Of a stretch of 64,000 nt of DNA, positions 42,087 through 53,800 are shown in pieces. Under the pieces are notes generated by a model that searched no databases, was not told the origin of the DNA, and saw only the letters and a program-made list of their open reading frames with translations. Source of the DNA: Brachionus rotundiformis (lineage: Eukaryota > Rotifera > Eurotatoria > Ploima > Brachionidae); the NCBI GenBank assembly GCA_016802295.1, contig JAESIW010000129.1:1069284-1133283 (forward strand). The letters are read 5' to 3'. How positions within the stretch are numbered: the first letter of the stretch is position 1; the number at the start of each line of letters is the position of its first letter. Made by a program: the position numbers and the translations under genes.

Positions 42087-42605
42087 TTAGAGATAAAATT
42101 GATTGACTGAGCAAGCAGTTGGATTTTGGTTTAAAAACTCGCATCGCTTGGTCACTTCATCAAAGTAAGTTCTTTCGCCTACAATTGGGCAAACATATGT
42201 CTTTCTTTGCTGACCGTAGACACAAGCATGGAAGATGTCACAAAATTTGCCATCTCTCCAATGACCAGTGGGCTTTGTGGCACAGTCAAACGGAATTCCA
42301 CCAATCAAATTCTCGACTATTTTCTCGCCAGTGTTGGTCATTGTTTCTTGCTTGATTGGATATGGTGCGTTTCCTTGTGCGCCTTGAGCTACTGCCTGGT
42401 TGGCCACATGTAGAGGTATTGGTGCTGGATTGTTTCCAACATTTTGCAAAAATTCTTCCTTTAATTGGCCTTGGTTTTGGGCATTTTCGTACTGAAAGCT
42501 ATTTGGTTCCCATTGCTTGACTATTTTATCATTTTTCCAATTTTGCTGGCTCGAATATTTGCTCAAAGCCAACAATGCCAACAAGATGAAAGCTGAATAT
42601 TTCAT
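42087..42605 (-). CDS. Secreted protein with one chitin-binding (peritrophin-A, CBM14) domain
   Basis: The frame opens further upstream, but the ATG at 42603-42605 begins a clean signal peptide (MKYSAFILLALLALSKYSSQ), so the product is 172 aa. A Gln/Asn-rich spacer (about 20-110) leads to a C-terminal CBM14 domain of about 60 residues with six cysteines: C-ATKPTGHW..., KFC, HAC, YVC, KRC, TAC, with the aromatic residues typical of chitin contact (GHWRDGKFCDIFHACVYG). Such proteins bind chitin in gut lining, egg coats, jaws or cuticle. Single exon. The Gln/Asn-rich linker is unusual but common in extracellular matrix proteins. Confidence 0.85.
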   Translation of the reverse strand: MKYSAFILLALLALSKYSSQQNWKNDKIVKQWEPNSFQYENAQNQGQLKEEFLQNVGNNPAPIPLHVANQAVAQGAQGNAPYPIKQETMTNTGEKIVENLIGGIPFDCATKPTGHWRDGKFCDIFHACVYGQQRKTYVCPIVGERTYFDEVTKRCEFLNQNPTACSVNQFYL

Positions 42606-42669
42606 TTTGGTTACCAAATGAGTTTTTTGTTTTACTTTTCTGATGAATTTGGTATAGAAATTTTTCAAA

Positions 42670-43480
42670 TTTATAGAGTTTTTTTTAATTTATTACAAAA
42701 TAACCTTTAGCCAAAAGGATTAACTAAGAAGCCCTAAATATGATACAAAAAAATGTAATTTAACCTCAATATTTAAAGTGATTGTCCAAGATGCTAGCTA
42801 GATTATTTAGATAAAAGATTTAAAAAAGTTCATCACTTGTTTCTATATTTGTCATATAGTTGTGTTATTATCATACGCGAATATATAATACCTTAATCCT
42901 TTTTTATTACTGATTCTTTATTCTGTAACTATTGCTCATATATCCCATTTTTTCTAAGCTCCTAGAAAAAATTTAATCTAAAATAAATCTAAATTAAATA
43001 TCGATATGATTTATTTGAATTTTAAAAATCCTTTTAAACTATATACAATTTAATCTTATACATTATTAGATATTTTATTAAAATTTTTAATATTTTTTTC
43101 AAATTTTAAAAAAAATTAGATAGTGAAAAAACGAGTGATAGAGAAAAATGAACTAAAACATACTAGCAAGAATTTATTTTCAGAAAAAAGAATTTATCTT
43201 TTATTTTAAAAAATTATACATATACATGTATTATCATACAATTCAACATTTTGAATAGAGTGATTGAAATTCGGCTACATGCAAAAAGACTATTAAAAAT
43301 ATTTTTTAATTTCTAATACTAAATCAAATTAAAATTCTAGTAAATAAAACTTGTTTTTAAAATTAATTATTATTTTTAAATTTCAAAAGAAAATTATTCA
43401 AAAAATTAATTAAAAAATTTTCTGTTATAAATTTAAACAGAATTATTTATTTTTAATTTTTTAATTTCACCCCCCTCTTT
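42670..43480. other. Intergenic, nothing recognised
   Basis: AT-rich and stop-rich in all frames. Confidence 0.4.
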
Positions 43481-43484
43481 TCGC

Positions 43485-43815
43485 AACCGGGCTTGGGACC
43501 GGCTTTGGCAGAGTTATGACGGTCAACCTTTCCCTAAGAAGCCAGTGGGACGTTCATCATAAACAGCGCCACTCATCCGAGCACTAACTTAAATTGGCTG
43601 CGAACTCGGCAACTATTTAGACTAGCTTGGAACCACAAACCAAGCGACTTTTATTAAAAAATCTTAACTTAAGGCTTCCAAAGTTACGTCTACCTGCAGA
43701 GGGTCAGCTGTGCAGCAGATTCTCGCTCCTTTCGGATTCTATACTGGGAGATGGTCGAAGCCAGCGGCGCCTTCATACCGCAAGACTTTGACAAAGACCC
43801 GGGACCTGCGGATTT
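43485..43815 (+). repeat. Dispersed coding-like repeat, copy 2 (longer)
   Basis: A GC-rich island of about 330 bases in AT-rich DNA. Its second half (43660-43815) is the reverse complement of 24090-24270. It ends at ccgggacctgcgg beside AT-rich sequence. The reading frame shared with copy 1 (NLNLRLPKLRLPAEGQLCSR) ends at a stop near 43790. Likely part of a retrotransposon. Confidence 0.65.
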
Positions 43816-45120
43816 TTAAATTGAAAATTTTTAATTTTAAAAAGTGAATTGATTTTTTCCAAAATTACATCCTTTTTTTACCCTTTTGTGAACATCATTC
43901 AAGTCTAGGTAAAATCTCAAAATTCACCCAGAGATCATTTCAACCTGTTTTCACAGAATTAAAATGATTCTTATTTTTTGTATAAAAAAATAATTGACTT
44001 ATTGAACTAAACTATTTTCACTAAAATAAAAAAAATAGATAATTAATGGTTCCAACTAACCAAAAAGTATTTTTTTCGTACATTTTCATTTATTCAGTGG
44101 CTTCTAATTTACTTCTTGAAGACCTAGATTTATTTATTTAATTAATTATGTAAATGCAACATGGTTATACCTTCGTTGGTATCAAATTCTACAATTTATC
44201 TTATTACTGAAATAAAATTCAAGTTTTGGTGAATTTTTAGGGTTTTTGCAGATAAAAAAATAAAATTTCAAAATTAATTATTTTTGCAAAGAATAAGAGT
44301 TTTTTTTTTAAATTGTTGAAAAAATGCCACCACAAAAGGCTCTAGGTTATATAGCCTAAAATTCAAAATTTATTGCAGACATATTAGTTTAGAGCAAATC
44401 GTGTTTGACTATAACCAAGTATTATGCATAATTTCGCGCTTTTAAAATGGTTTAACCATTTTGCAAACATAAAATTTACCTGTTAAAAAATTCTTATAAT
44501 TGTTTCTTCAAATGCTGTTGTTTAAGATTTTAATAATTTTTAGCTATTTTTAATTCACTATGAAATTAATTTAATTCAAAGTAAATTAGATAAAAAGCAA
44601 AGGTAAATTTAGCTGTAAAAAATAAATTTTTACTAAGACAATAAAAATCTTTCTAAAACTATATTTTCTTTTTTTATGAAATTCTTATTACCAAATTTAA
44701 AAAATTTTACAATAAACAGTAGAAAATACTCAAAACAAATTATTACTTAACCAAGTAGTTATACATTTCATCTTTAAATTAAGTTATTTTTAATTTACAA
44801 ATTAAAAAAATCTAATTATTTTCAGGATTTTGGCATCCAGATATAAAAGGCTTTAAAAAAAATTCAAAATTTTGTTTCTAAATGTAAAATATTTTATTAA
44901 ATCAACTTAACAGTAAGGTAATAAAAATATAATAATTTCATATCTAATTAAATATTTATTTTGTAACTTAGCTTAAAACTAAACTCCAACAATTAGCCTT
45001 ATTTTTCCTAAAATATAAAAATATTTTCGATTGTTTTCAAAATTTAGGCTTGAAGCAATTTACCAAGATTAGATTTTTCTTAATTTGCCAAAGATTCCAA
45101 AATTTTCAAAAATTTTAATA
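43816..45120. other. Intergenic upstream of the GT92 gene
   Basis: AT-rich, no gene seen. Contains the dispersed phrase tgactataaccaagtattat at about 44407-44427 also found near 33612 and 55970. Confidence 0.4.
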
Positions 45121-46782
45121 ATGTTTTGCCGATTTTCTTGTAAAAAATATACAAATAGCTTCATTGGACTGTTTTTATTTTTCTATGTAATGTTAACTAG
45201 AATTCAAAATTTAGGCCACAAAAAATACCAAGAGCAGAGTTTGGATCCAGAATTCCCAATCAAGAGACAGAATGTGACAGATGAAGAGTGCTCAAATAAC
45301 ACTCTTTGGGTCAAGCTGAACAAAGATCTGTTCTTTAAGCGGTCAAGCTTTTTTTATCTGAATGACTTTGGAATAATCCGCTTTTCTTATATGGTAAATT
45401 CATACGCAAATATCGATCTATCTGTCGATATAAGACTAATTAACAATAAGAAAAGAAGAGTGCTTAAATTTTTTGGCAAATACACCAAAATAAAAGAGAG
45501 ATTCGACTATCACCGAGGCTCCTACCGGGTCAAGATAGCCGACATTCAAGTCGATCTGTCCGACAAGATCTCTGATATTGAAAATTTACAATTGTTTGTC
45601 AAATTTTTTACATCTAACTCGGAAACCCACGAACCAATTGAGGTTGTGGTCAAAAATTTAACTTATCCCAATGTGGAAAAGAGCTCTACAATCTTATGTA
45701 GCAAAATATTATATCTGAATAATTTTGTTGATTATTTAAATCTGAGATGGTGGATCGACCTGAATATGCAAATTGGCCATAAGACAATTTCTTTTAATGA
45801 AAATTTATTTGATTTGGATTTTTACCAAGACCAAATAGGCTACCTAGAAGTTGAAAGTTTTAGGTGCTTTCCCAATTTTTTAAGCAACAGAAAGTCACAG
45901 TTTTTAAACTCCCTGAAAGAAATAGCATACAAAAATGTATTCTCCTATGCATCTACGGACATTTTGCATGTACAGGTGACAAATGAGTGCTACATGCGTC
46001 ACGGAGACTCGGTGAAGTATGTAGCTTTGTTGGACAATGATGAGACCATAATACCAAGAGTGAGCCCGCAGTATTTCACCATTCAAGACTTTGGCCGCTT
46101 TCTAATGGAGACAAATTTTGACCATTATGAAAATGCGGCAACTGGCTTGGACAAAATAACCTGTAATAGGTACGATTCGCAAGGAGAGCAAATGCAGTCC
46201 TATTTGGACGAGTTGGCAACCATTTATGACTACAAAGACATCAAAGCTATGTTCTTTCAGCAGGCTTTTTATCTAAAAAACGAAATGGTAAAAGAAATAT
46301 TCGAGCTGCTCGAGACAGAGCTAGCTACGCTCAAGGGCAGCTTAATAAATCTACACAAAATAGATGCTAAATCTTCATTCAGGTCTTTTAATTTGTCATT
46401 TAGAGTGGAGAATGATGAAGATTATCAGTATGGCCAGAATTTGGTCAAGTGTTTTAAGAATTTTGTGCAACCTTTTATAGAGAAAAATGCTGAAAAATTT
46501 TCCAAATTGTCCGAGAATTACCAAAGATATTTTGCCTTGATGAGTTTTAGTGATAATGAATTTTTGATGGGCAAAACAATTCACGCCACTACACATGTAC
46601 ATCCGCTGTGTGTGCACTCTCTATGTGGGCGCAGAGATAAGCTCATATCGTACAATTATGGACACTTGTCCCATTTTAGAGGAAGCTTTAACCTGAAAAA
46701 AAATTTAACTCTCAGCATTAGGCAACTTGTATTTGATTTGAATTATTTCAAGTGTTTTGTTGAACCATTGTTAAATTTGTAA
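45121..46782 (+). CDS. Glycosyltransferase family 92 (DUF23) type II membrane protein
   Basis: 553 aa from the ATG at 45121 (MFCRFSCKKYTNSF), intronless. The N-terminus has a short basic cytosolic part and one signal-anchor segment (FIGLFLFFYVMLTRI, about 14-28), giving a Golgi type II topology. The lumenal part shows the GT92 core: HGDSVKYVALLDNDETIIPR, whose D-x-D/E box binds the nucleotide sugar metal, followed by FLMETNFDHYENA, and a late HATTHVHPLCVHSLCGRR block where the family has conserved H/C residues. GT92 enzymes (for example nematode GALT-1) add beta-1,4-galactose to fucose on N-glycans; the substrate here cannot be told. Several N-x-S/T sites. No neighbouring paralogue in the window. 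Confidence 0.75.
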   Translation: MFCRFSCKKYTNSFIGLFLFFYVMLTRIQNLGHKKYQEQSLDPEFPIKRQNVTDEECSNNTLWVKLNKDLFFKRSSFFYLNDFGIIRFSYMVNSYANIDLSVDIRLINNKKRRVLKFFGKYTKIKERFDYHRGSYRVKIADIQVDLSDKISDIENLQLFVKFFTSNSETHEPIEVVVKNLTYPNVEKSSTILCSKILYLNNFVDYLNLRWWIDLNMQIGHKTISFNENLFDLDFYQDQIGYLEVESFRCFPNFLSNRKSQFLNSLKEIAYKNVFSYASTDILHVQVTNECYMRHGDSVKYVALLDNDETIIPRVSPQYFTIQDFGRFLMETNFDHYENAATGLDKITCNRYDSQGEQMQSYLDELATIYDYKDIKAMFFQQAFYLKNEMVKEIFELLETELATLKGSLINLHKIDAKSSFRSFNLSFRVENDEDYQYGQNLVKCFKNFVQPFIEKNAEKFSKLSENYQRYFALMSFSDNEFLMGKTIHATTHVHPLCVHSLCGRRDKLISYNYGHLSHFRGSFNLKKNLTLSIRQLVFDLNYFKCFVEPLLNL

Positions 46783-48000
46783 AATATCTTTTTCAAAAAA
46801 ATTTTATGTTCTAATATCTATTTTAAAAGTTTTTATTTTTCATATCCCAATTGTAAATATTTTTTTAACTTAAAGAGCTCATTATCTGAAATACTATGAG
46901 CCCAATTTGATAAAGCAATTTTTTATATTTTAATAAATTTTTAGATTAAAGTTTTTTGTATTTTGACCCTAGGACAAAATGCTTGCGAGTCAACTGTAAG
47001 AGTGATTACCGCCAACTCAAACTAACCTATTGAGTGTTTTATTTCATTTTGGGTACGGCCAATGCTGCCGCCAATTATGTCACACCATGGCTGTGTGACA
47101 GAAGCAAGAAGATAAATAAAAAGTTTGCTTAATACCATTTGCCAGCGAATCAAAGTAACGTACACTTCTTCCTGGTAGCTGGCTCGATCCATTATTATAT
47201 TTAAATTTTGATAAAAATAATAAATGTCTCTCAATTAGTTTTAAATGGTTAACACTAACGGGTGTTGCATGATTAGTTACACAAAACTTAATTTAATTTT
47301 GCTACCATAATAGGGTAAAATTTCAAATTGCGACAATGGTCATTATGATTTTAGAAAAGGACAAAATTTATAATCATATCAAATGGATTCAATGTAGAAA
47401 AGGAAAATTTTTTGGGTTCAATTTTTCCATTTATTGGTTAAAAGAAAAGACATTTTTTGTGAAACTTTTATTTTAATTGGTGAAGCAGAATTGCTTTATG
47501 TTACAAAAAATATGAAAAAACATTATACATACCATCTTAATTTTTATGCTTTTTTTAGCATAAAAACGAAAAATAGCCTCGTTCGATGAAAAAAAATTTT
47601 TTCTTGTAAATCCTTTCCAAAAACTTTTAAAACTCTGGGAGTTTTAAACTTATTTTGAAATGAATTTTCGTAAATTTCAAAATAATCGCTTTTATTGATT
47701 AACCTTTCCTTAATTATCTTATGATCAAAAAGAAAATCTGTTTAGTCCCTATACCCTTTCTGAAAATTATAAGTTTTTCTCAGATAATTCATAATTTTAT
47801 TTTCAATTTTAATTTTGAATTTTCCCATAGCTGAATTTTTTCGATGGACTTTTAAAAGTTTGCCGATGGCTTATTTTAAAAATAAAATCTAATATTTTTT
47901 GTTTCTTTTTTGTTTAAATGTGTGTATTTTATGTGATTTTCAAACCAAACTATTTTCATGCTTTATATTTTTTTGTTTAACATTATATTAAGGCTAATGC
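46783..48000. other. Intergenic; a weak minus-strand coding-like fragment at 47022-47193
   Basis: Mostly AT-rich. On the minus strand from ATG 47191-47193 a 57-codon frame reads MDRASYQEEVYVTLIRWQMV ... CDIIGGSIGRTQNE and is GC-richer than its flanks. It could be an exon or transposon debris; I cannot place it in a family. Confidence 0.25.
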
Positions 48001-48008
48001 CAAAATGA

Positions 48009-48148
48009 AAATTCTCGAAACTTAGTACACGTAACTAAATCGGATTTTTAATAAAATTAAGTAAGTTATAACAGGGTGAGATGGTTCTTGTTACATGTAA
48101 CAACTTAAAAAATCCAATTTAGTTACATGTACTAAGTTTCGAGAATTT
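48009..48148. repeat. Foldback with 42-base arms
   Basis: 48009-48050 and 48107-48148 are inverted repeats with few mismatches (both contain ctcgaaacttagtac / its complement) around a 56-base loop. Confidence 0.8.
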
Positions 48149-48200
48149 ACGGTAAAACGTTATGGTTAGCTCGATGTTTTTTTAACCAATCAAAAGGATA

Positions 48201-48279
48201 TTTCAAAAAAAAAACTTTCTAATCTCTAATAATCGTCGTTGTGGAGCATAGGGGGGATTAGAAAGTTTTTTTTTTGAAA
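48201..48279. repeat. Second, adjacent foldback with 24-base arms
   Basis: 48201-48224 (tttcaaaaaaaaaactttct...) and 48255-48279 are inverted. The loop contains cgttgtggagcatagggg, which recurs at 49880-49897, so this is the end of a dispersed element. Confidence 0.75.
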
Positions 48280-48281
48280 AA

Positions 48282-48464
48282 ATGTTAACTGGTGCTGAAA
48301 GACTCACTCTAGAAAAAAGTGTGAAAAATTATTGTGTAAATAATCCAAATATTTCAAAAGTTGATGCTGTGAATTTCGTTTCCAGAAAGACGGCATTTAA
48401 CTATATTAATCGAGAGCTAAAGGTCAAAGTCAAAAAAAAGAAAAAATTATGGTCTAACTTCTAA
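48282..48464 (+). mobile_element. Possible N-terminal helix-turn-helix of a DNA transposase
   Basis: A 60-codon frame with an ATG directly after an inverted repeat: MLTGAERLTLEKSVKNYCVN ... VSRKTAFNYINREL, then a lysine run and stop. The pattern suggests a DNA-binding helix-turn-helix (ISKVDAVNFVSRKTAFNYI) and its place next to terminal-repeat-like sequence suggests a transposase start, but no catalytic part follows. Confidence 0.3.
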
Positions 48465-48619
48465 CATCTGGCTAAACTAAAAAAATTAACAAAAAAGGTG
48501 TAAGTCAGTGAAAACTTAACGAAAATTCGGTTATGATAATTCTACTATATTCTAGAACAACTTGTGAAGTACAAGTTATTGTGAAACAGTCAGCATGGAT
48601 TTATGCCACATAAAGCATG

Positions 48620-49640
48620 TGTAATAAATAGCTTACGGAATACCAACCAAAATTGTCAGCTGGATTCGAGCATTTCTCAGTCACAGGAAGCAAAGTGTCG
48701 TCCTTGGAAATAAAGTCTCCGAATGGGTCCAAGTCACAAGCGGCGTCCCGCAGAGATCAGTTTTAGGTCTTCTTTTGTTTGTTATATACATAAATTACTT
48801 ACCTGAAATATGTAATAGAATATGCAAGTTATATGCTGACGACACAAAGCTCATGAATTCAGTGAATCAAGAAGTCGGAAGAATCAAGCTCCAGAAAGAT
48901 ATTGTCAATTTGGTGAAATGGACACTCTACTGGAAAATGAGCTTCAATCAAAAAAAAAGTGTTGTCATGCACGTCGGTATGAATAATGTCTGTAATAACT
49001 ATACTTTTCAAAACCAATAAAGAACGTGATCTTGGTATTATATTATTACCAATGACCTATAATCAAGTGAACTATCTAAACGAGCAGCTGCAAAAGCAAC
49101 GACAGCGGCATACATGATCAAGAATACTTTTAAATATTGTACTAAAAGCATAGTCAATTTACTTTTAAATTCCTTTGTTCGTCCCCCTTCAAGAGTTTGC
49201 ATTAGATGCTTGGAACCCGTATAGACGTGATGACATCGAAATTCTAGAAAGAGTTCAAAGGAAATTTTCTAAATTAAGTCATTGAAAATTAAGTCATTGA
49301 AGTCATTGAAAGGCGAGAGACATTAGGTACACTAGAAAATAGACGCAGACGGGGACCTTTTTCCTTTTTCAGCTTCAAACAAGATAGACTCCAGCTCATA
49401 TATGGCAGCCAAATACTAGCCTCAAATAATTTGGATAGTCCTACAGGTATCACTAGAAAAGGACATTTATTAAGACTTTTGGGAGATCTTGGCAATGTCT
49501 ATAAAGTAGGCTGAGAAGCAACAGCAGAATATTTATTGATAAATCTTTGTGTATAACTTCAAATTTAACACGTAAAACTAACTTCCTTTGAGCATTTAAA
49601 AATGAAATAAATAGAAATAAACAAAATTTTTCATTTAATT
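48620..49640 (+). mobile_element. LINE (CR1/Jockey-type) reverse transcriptase fragment
   Basis: Reads IVSWIRAFLSHRKQSVVLGN, VQVTSGVPQRSVLGLLLFVI, then the catalytic LYADDTKLMNS and the thumb WTLYWKMSFNQKKSVVMHVG. After 49020 the frame is broken many times (KRAAAKATTAAYMIKNTFK, SFVRPP), fading out by about 49640. 5' truncated, inactive. Confidence 0.85.
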
Positions 49641-49859
49641 TCAAATTTGATACTTGTTTTTCTAGCAACTACACAAAGAATAGGTAATTAATTACCATTG
49701 GTGGAGCTGTTCATTGAAAAAGAAAGGCATACCATTTCTTTTCCACAAGATTTTGCACAGGACTTTTTAGCACTTTTGTAATATTTGCTATAATTTCCAG
49801 GTGAGCACATATAAAAAGACGATTCATCAAAATTACACATTTTCACATTTTTAATATTT

Positions 49860-50425
49860 TTTTTTTAACCTTGTTCACTCGTTGTGGAGCATAGGGGGGA
49901 GCTCATCTCCTTTCTAAGTACCTTTTGACCGAAAGGCTCCAATCTGACACAGAGGTGACTGCATCGAGTTGATCATCTATGCTGCAATTATTTAATAATT
50001 ACGGCGTTTCTAATATGCTCTTGAACAATATTTTGAACTTAATTCCATAACCAGACAAATATCATGTAACCCAGTTGCGCCTTTTCATAAACCTTCGCAC
50101 CGAACCATTTGATTCTTTAAACTTAATTGTCTCATTTGATTCAAGCTTGAACTCATCTAACAATCAAGAAATCTTTTGCTGAAGTTCAAAACAAGAAATA
50201 CCAACTTGTTCAAGACGTTTAGCACTAAACCGAGCAAAAAGTCTATCCTCATTTTCTTATTAGTTCTAATTAGTTTTTTTTTTCTAGTAGACCACGAACC
50301 ACCAGATCCTAACATATCCGGCTGCAATAGAATCATATTATTGGTGGTACAAAGCATGTACCAAGTGCTACAATTCATGGAACTTTGATATTTTGTTTTT
50401 GTTCCGAATTCACAATGCCAGATAT
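49860..50425. repeat. Patchwork of dispersed repeats
   Basis: 49880-49900 repeats the loop of the foldback at 48237-48257. 50383-50422 repeats the phrase at about 8050-8095. The two overlapping open frames at 50157-50388 run in opposite directions, show no family and are not accepted as genes. Confidence 0.4.
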
Positions 50426-50833
50426 TAAATATTATTTAGTGTTATTTGGTCAAATCAATGATAATTTATAATCTAGATCTAGTTGCCATAAGTAAATTTA
50501 AGTGAAATAAAATTATAATGAAATATGAGGCCCAAATTTTGAGTAAATAAATTGATAAAAATTTTTTTTTATTTACTTAATAAAAATAAAATATTTGAAA
50601 AAAGGTTATCTAAGAGGAGATTTTCTATTTTGCTTACATTGACATGCATTTTTTAATTGTATAAAAAAATATATTTTATCTAAATATCAAAAAATAGCTT
50701 GAATAGATCTTAGATAACCAATGTTAGTACTTGAAGAAAAAAATATTTTAATACTAATTTTTTTTTTAATTTTATCTACAAAAACTTATAAAGTAGAAAT
50801 TTAATTTTGTGAAAAATTTATTTGGCATAAAAC

Positions 50834-53800
50834 ATGGCAAAAAATGTTCATGATTTGACCGATAATATATTTAATGAAGTGGGTCATTTCGGTCCGTACC
50901 AATTTTTAATTTTTGCTCTAGCCGGAATGGTATCAACAATACCAGCAATTGTAGGCTTTAGCTTTGGTTTCTACGGTGCCACACCTAGCTTTCGATGCAA
51001 AATTCCCGGCTACCTAAACGATACATATGAGATTCAAGATGAGCATCACCAAAGCCTAGTCGACAAGTACATACCAACTTTGAATGGTAAATCGTTCAAA
51101 GGTATTTATGATCAATGTTTAGTCAAAAGCTATTTGAATAATACAGACAATTTTACCAACAATCAATGCCATGAATGGGTCTTTTCCAAAGAATATTTTG
51201 AAAGTACTCTTGTTACAGAAGTAATTTTTTTCATAACATTTAATCAGTATTGGACAGTTATCTATGATATTAAAAATTAAAATTAACAGTAATACCTAAA
51301 TTTTTTTTTTGTTTATTTTAAAAAGTGGGGCCTTGTTTGTCAAAACTTATCCATAAAAAATTTATATGCCACATTATATTTTATTGGTACATACGGATTT
51401 GTTTTTAAAGGAATATTTGCTGACAGGTAATTGTATTTTTGAAATTTTTCTATTCAAATTTAAGTATCAAAAATTAATTGATAAAAAAATTATTAGGCAA
51501 AATTTTTCTTTACCATGGAAGTTCATCTATGTGTTTATAAAAAATCTAGTTTGATTGATTTCAAAAAATGATTGATTTCTGCATAGAATCTGTTATTTAG
51601 TTCAATCTTGACATTGATTTGTCCAATTTACCAAAAGTATTCTAATCTTTTTAGTTTCATAACATAGCCAAATTGCTAAATGATAAAAAAAATTTTAAAA
51701 AAAATTATCTATAAATAATAAATAAAATTAAAATCTTGATTTATAATAACAATTGTTTCGACACGTTTGGACCACAAGGGCCTTCTTCAGGATCTAAATT
51801 GACTAAAAAATTATAGAATTTTATATTTATTTTTTTAAATCCTGAAAATTGATTTTTTTGAAATAGAAAAATATCTTTTGAATTAGAAAAATTTTTAGGA
51901 TTTGAAATGGAAATGGAATGGAGGAGTGTAATGAAAAATTTTAAATTTAAGTTCATAATTTAATTGAAAAATTTATTAATTTAATATCTTTTCATAATAA
52001 AATCAAGTTAAAAATAAATTATATAATTTGTATCCAAACCTAAAACTTTTAATAATTAGAAATTTAAGATTAATTTAATTTTTTAATACTTTTATTTTTA
52101 AACTTAAATACAGATATGGTCGGCAAAGAACAACTCTGTATTTTATCATTATTAACGCCATTTTTAATATAATACTGTTTGTTTTGATGACTCAAAAATT
52201 TATGGATTTTGCACTTCAGCAAACCCTTTTCGCTCTGATGAGACTAATGACCGGTATCACGTCAAACGTTTACAGTTGGGCTGGCGTCTTGGGTACGTAT
52301 TTTTCAATTATTTCCATTTCTGGTATATTTTATCTTTTAAAATATAAAAATTCATTAATCAAAGAACGCTCTGAAGTCCTAGAAATGGAATCCACTTTAA
52401 ACCCATAGGCTTGTGAGAATGACATGGGCTTACAATTAGGGCCTAGCTTGGTAAATGTACTTTTAAAAAGTTCTAAGCGTCCCATTTCTCAAAATTAATC
52501 TTTGTGTATCACTTATCCAAGGTGACATTTTCAAATATTAACAAAACATATTTGAAATATGTTTTGTTAGTATTATCTTATTTTTAGATAACTACTAAAT
52601 TTTGATATTTTTTTTACTTTAACGTAAAATTAGGTAAACAAAGATTAAAATAATTTATTACTACAGATGACTTTTGATTTTTGGATGAACAGCGGCTTGT
52701 GGAGCATGGATGGAACTGGATGTCAGTTTTTTTCCAACCACGAACTTTACCACACCACTTTCCTCTTTCTTTCTTTCTTTCTTTGGTAAAAGCGTTGTAA
52801 GTAATAAAAAATAATTTTTTGGATGATTGGTTGAGTTTAAACCATTTCCAAAAAGCATTTTTATTTGAGCATTATACAACATTATTTTATGAAATATTTT
52901 TTTATAAAGGAATCGGTAAAAATATTATAAAAAATATTAAAAAGAAAAATTATTAAAAATTGAAAGTCCATTATCTTTTGAAAAGTATAATGGAAAATTT
53001 TTTTTTTCCTTTTTGTCAATCGGTTTAATTTAGACCCTCAATTTTTTAATTAAATAGAAAATTGATATAATTTGCCCTTCCATTTGCCAAGCACAAAAAA
53101 AACAAAAATTTAAACATTTTTTTATTCAAAAAAGCAATGGAAATATCCGGAACATCGAAAAGAGTTTCAGCCTTGAACACAATTTATTATCTTTTTATTT
53201 TTGGCGAATTTATAGTCTTATTTTTTGCCTATTTTTTCCGAAATTTCAAAACATTTTACCTATGTTGTACACTTTTTATAAGCTTATTCATCTTTTACTT
53301 CTGGTATATTTTCTTAAATTTTAATCAATTAGCTTAACGCTGTGCTTTAATAGGCTGATGCCTGAGTCGCCCAGATGGCTTATGACCCAAGAGCGCTTCC
53401 AAGATGCATACAGAATATTCAAAAGAATAGCTAAATCGAACAAACGACAATTAGACCAGTGTCCAGAACTACAAGGACTAAAATACATGAAAAATGCCAG
53501 TGATCAAGCACCATCTAGTGAGCTCATTCAACTTAATGAAAACTACAAGTCCGAACAAAAAGTGGAGAAGCATGTAAAATTTTTTAAATGATTTTTACAC
53601 TCGAGTCAGGTTAAAATGGAAGTGTATTCTTGTCAAATCTGCACTTTTTTTATTTATCTCCAAGGGCAACTTTTCTCTATTTTTTTTTTAAAAATCAATT
53701 TATTTTGTATCCAAAATTTGATAGTCTTCTACCATTTTTGACCTAGCTTTCACCAATAATTCAGTGTTTTTAAATTAACTGTCACTTAGAGAATGATGGA

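Noticed and set aside
43485..43815. GC-rich island as an rRNA or tRNA gene
   Set aside because: No cloverleaf or rRNA signature could be read, and the second copy at 24 kb shows codon-like conservation, which fits a mobile element better.
52661..52882. 73-codon minus-strand frame in SLC22 intron 3
   Set aside because: It has a short lysine/glutamate run from simple sequence and no family; intron borders of SLC22 explain the region.
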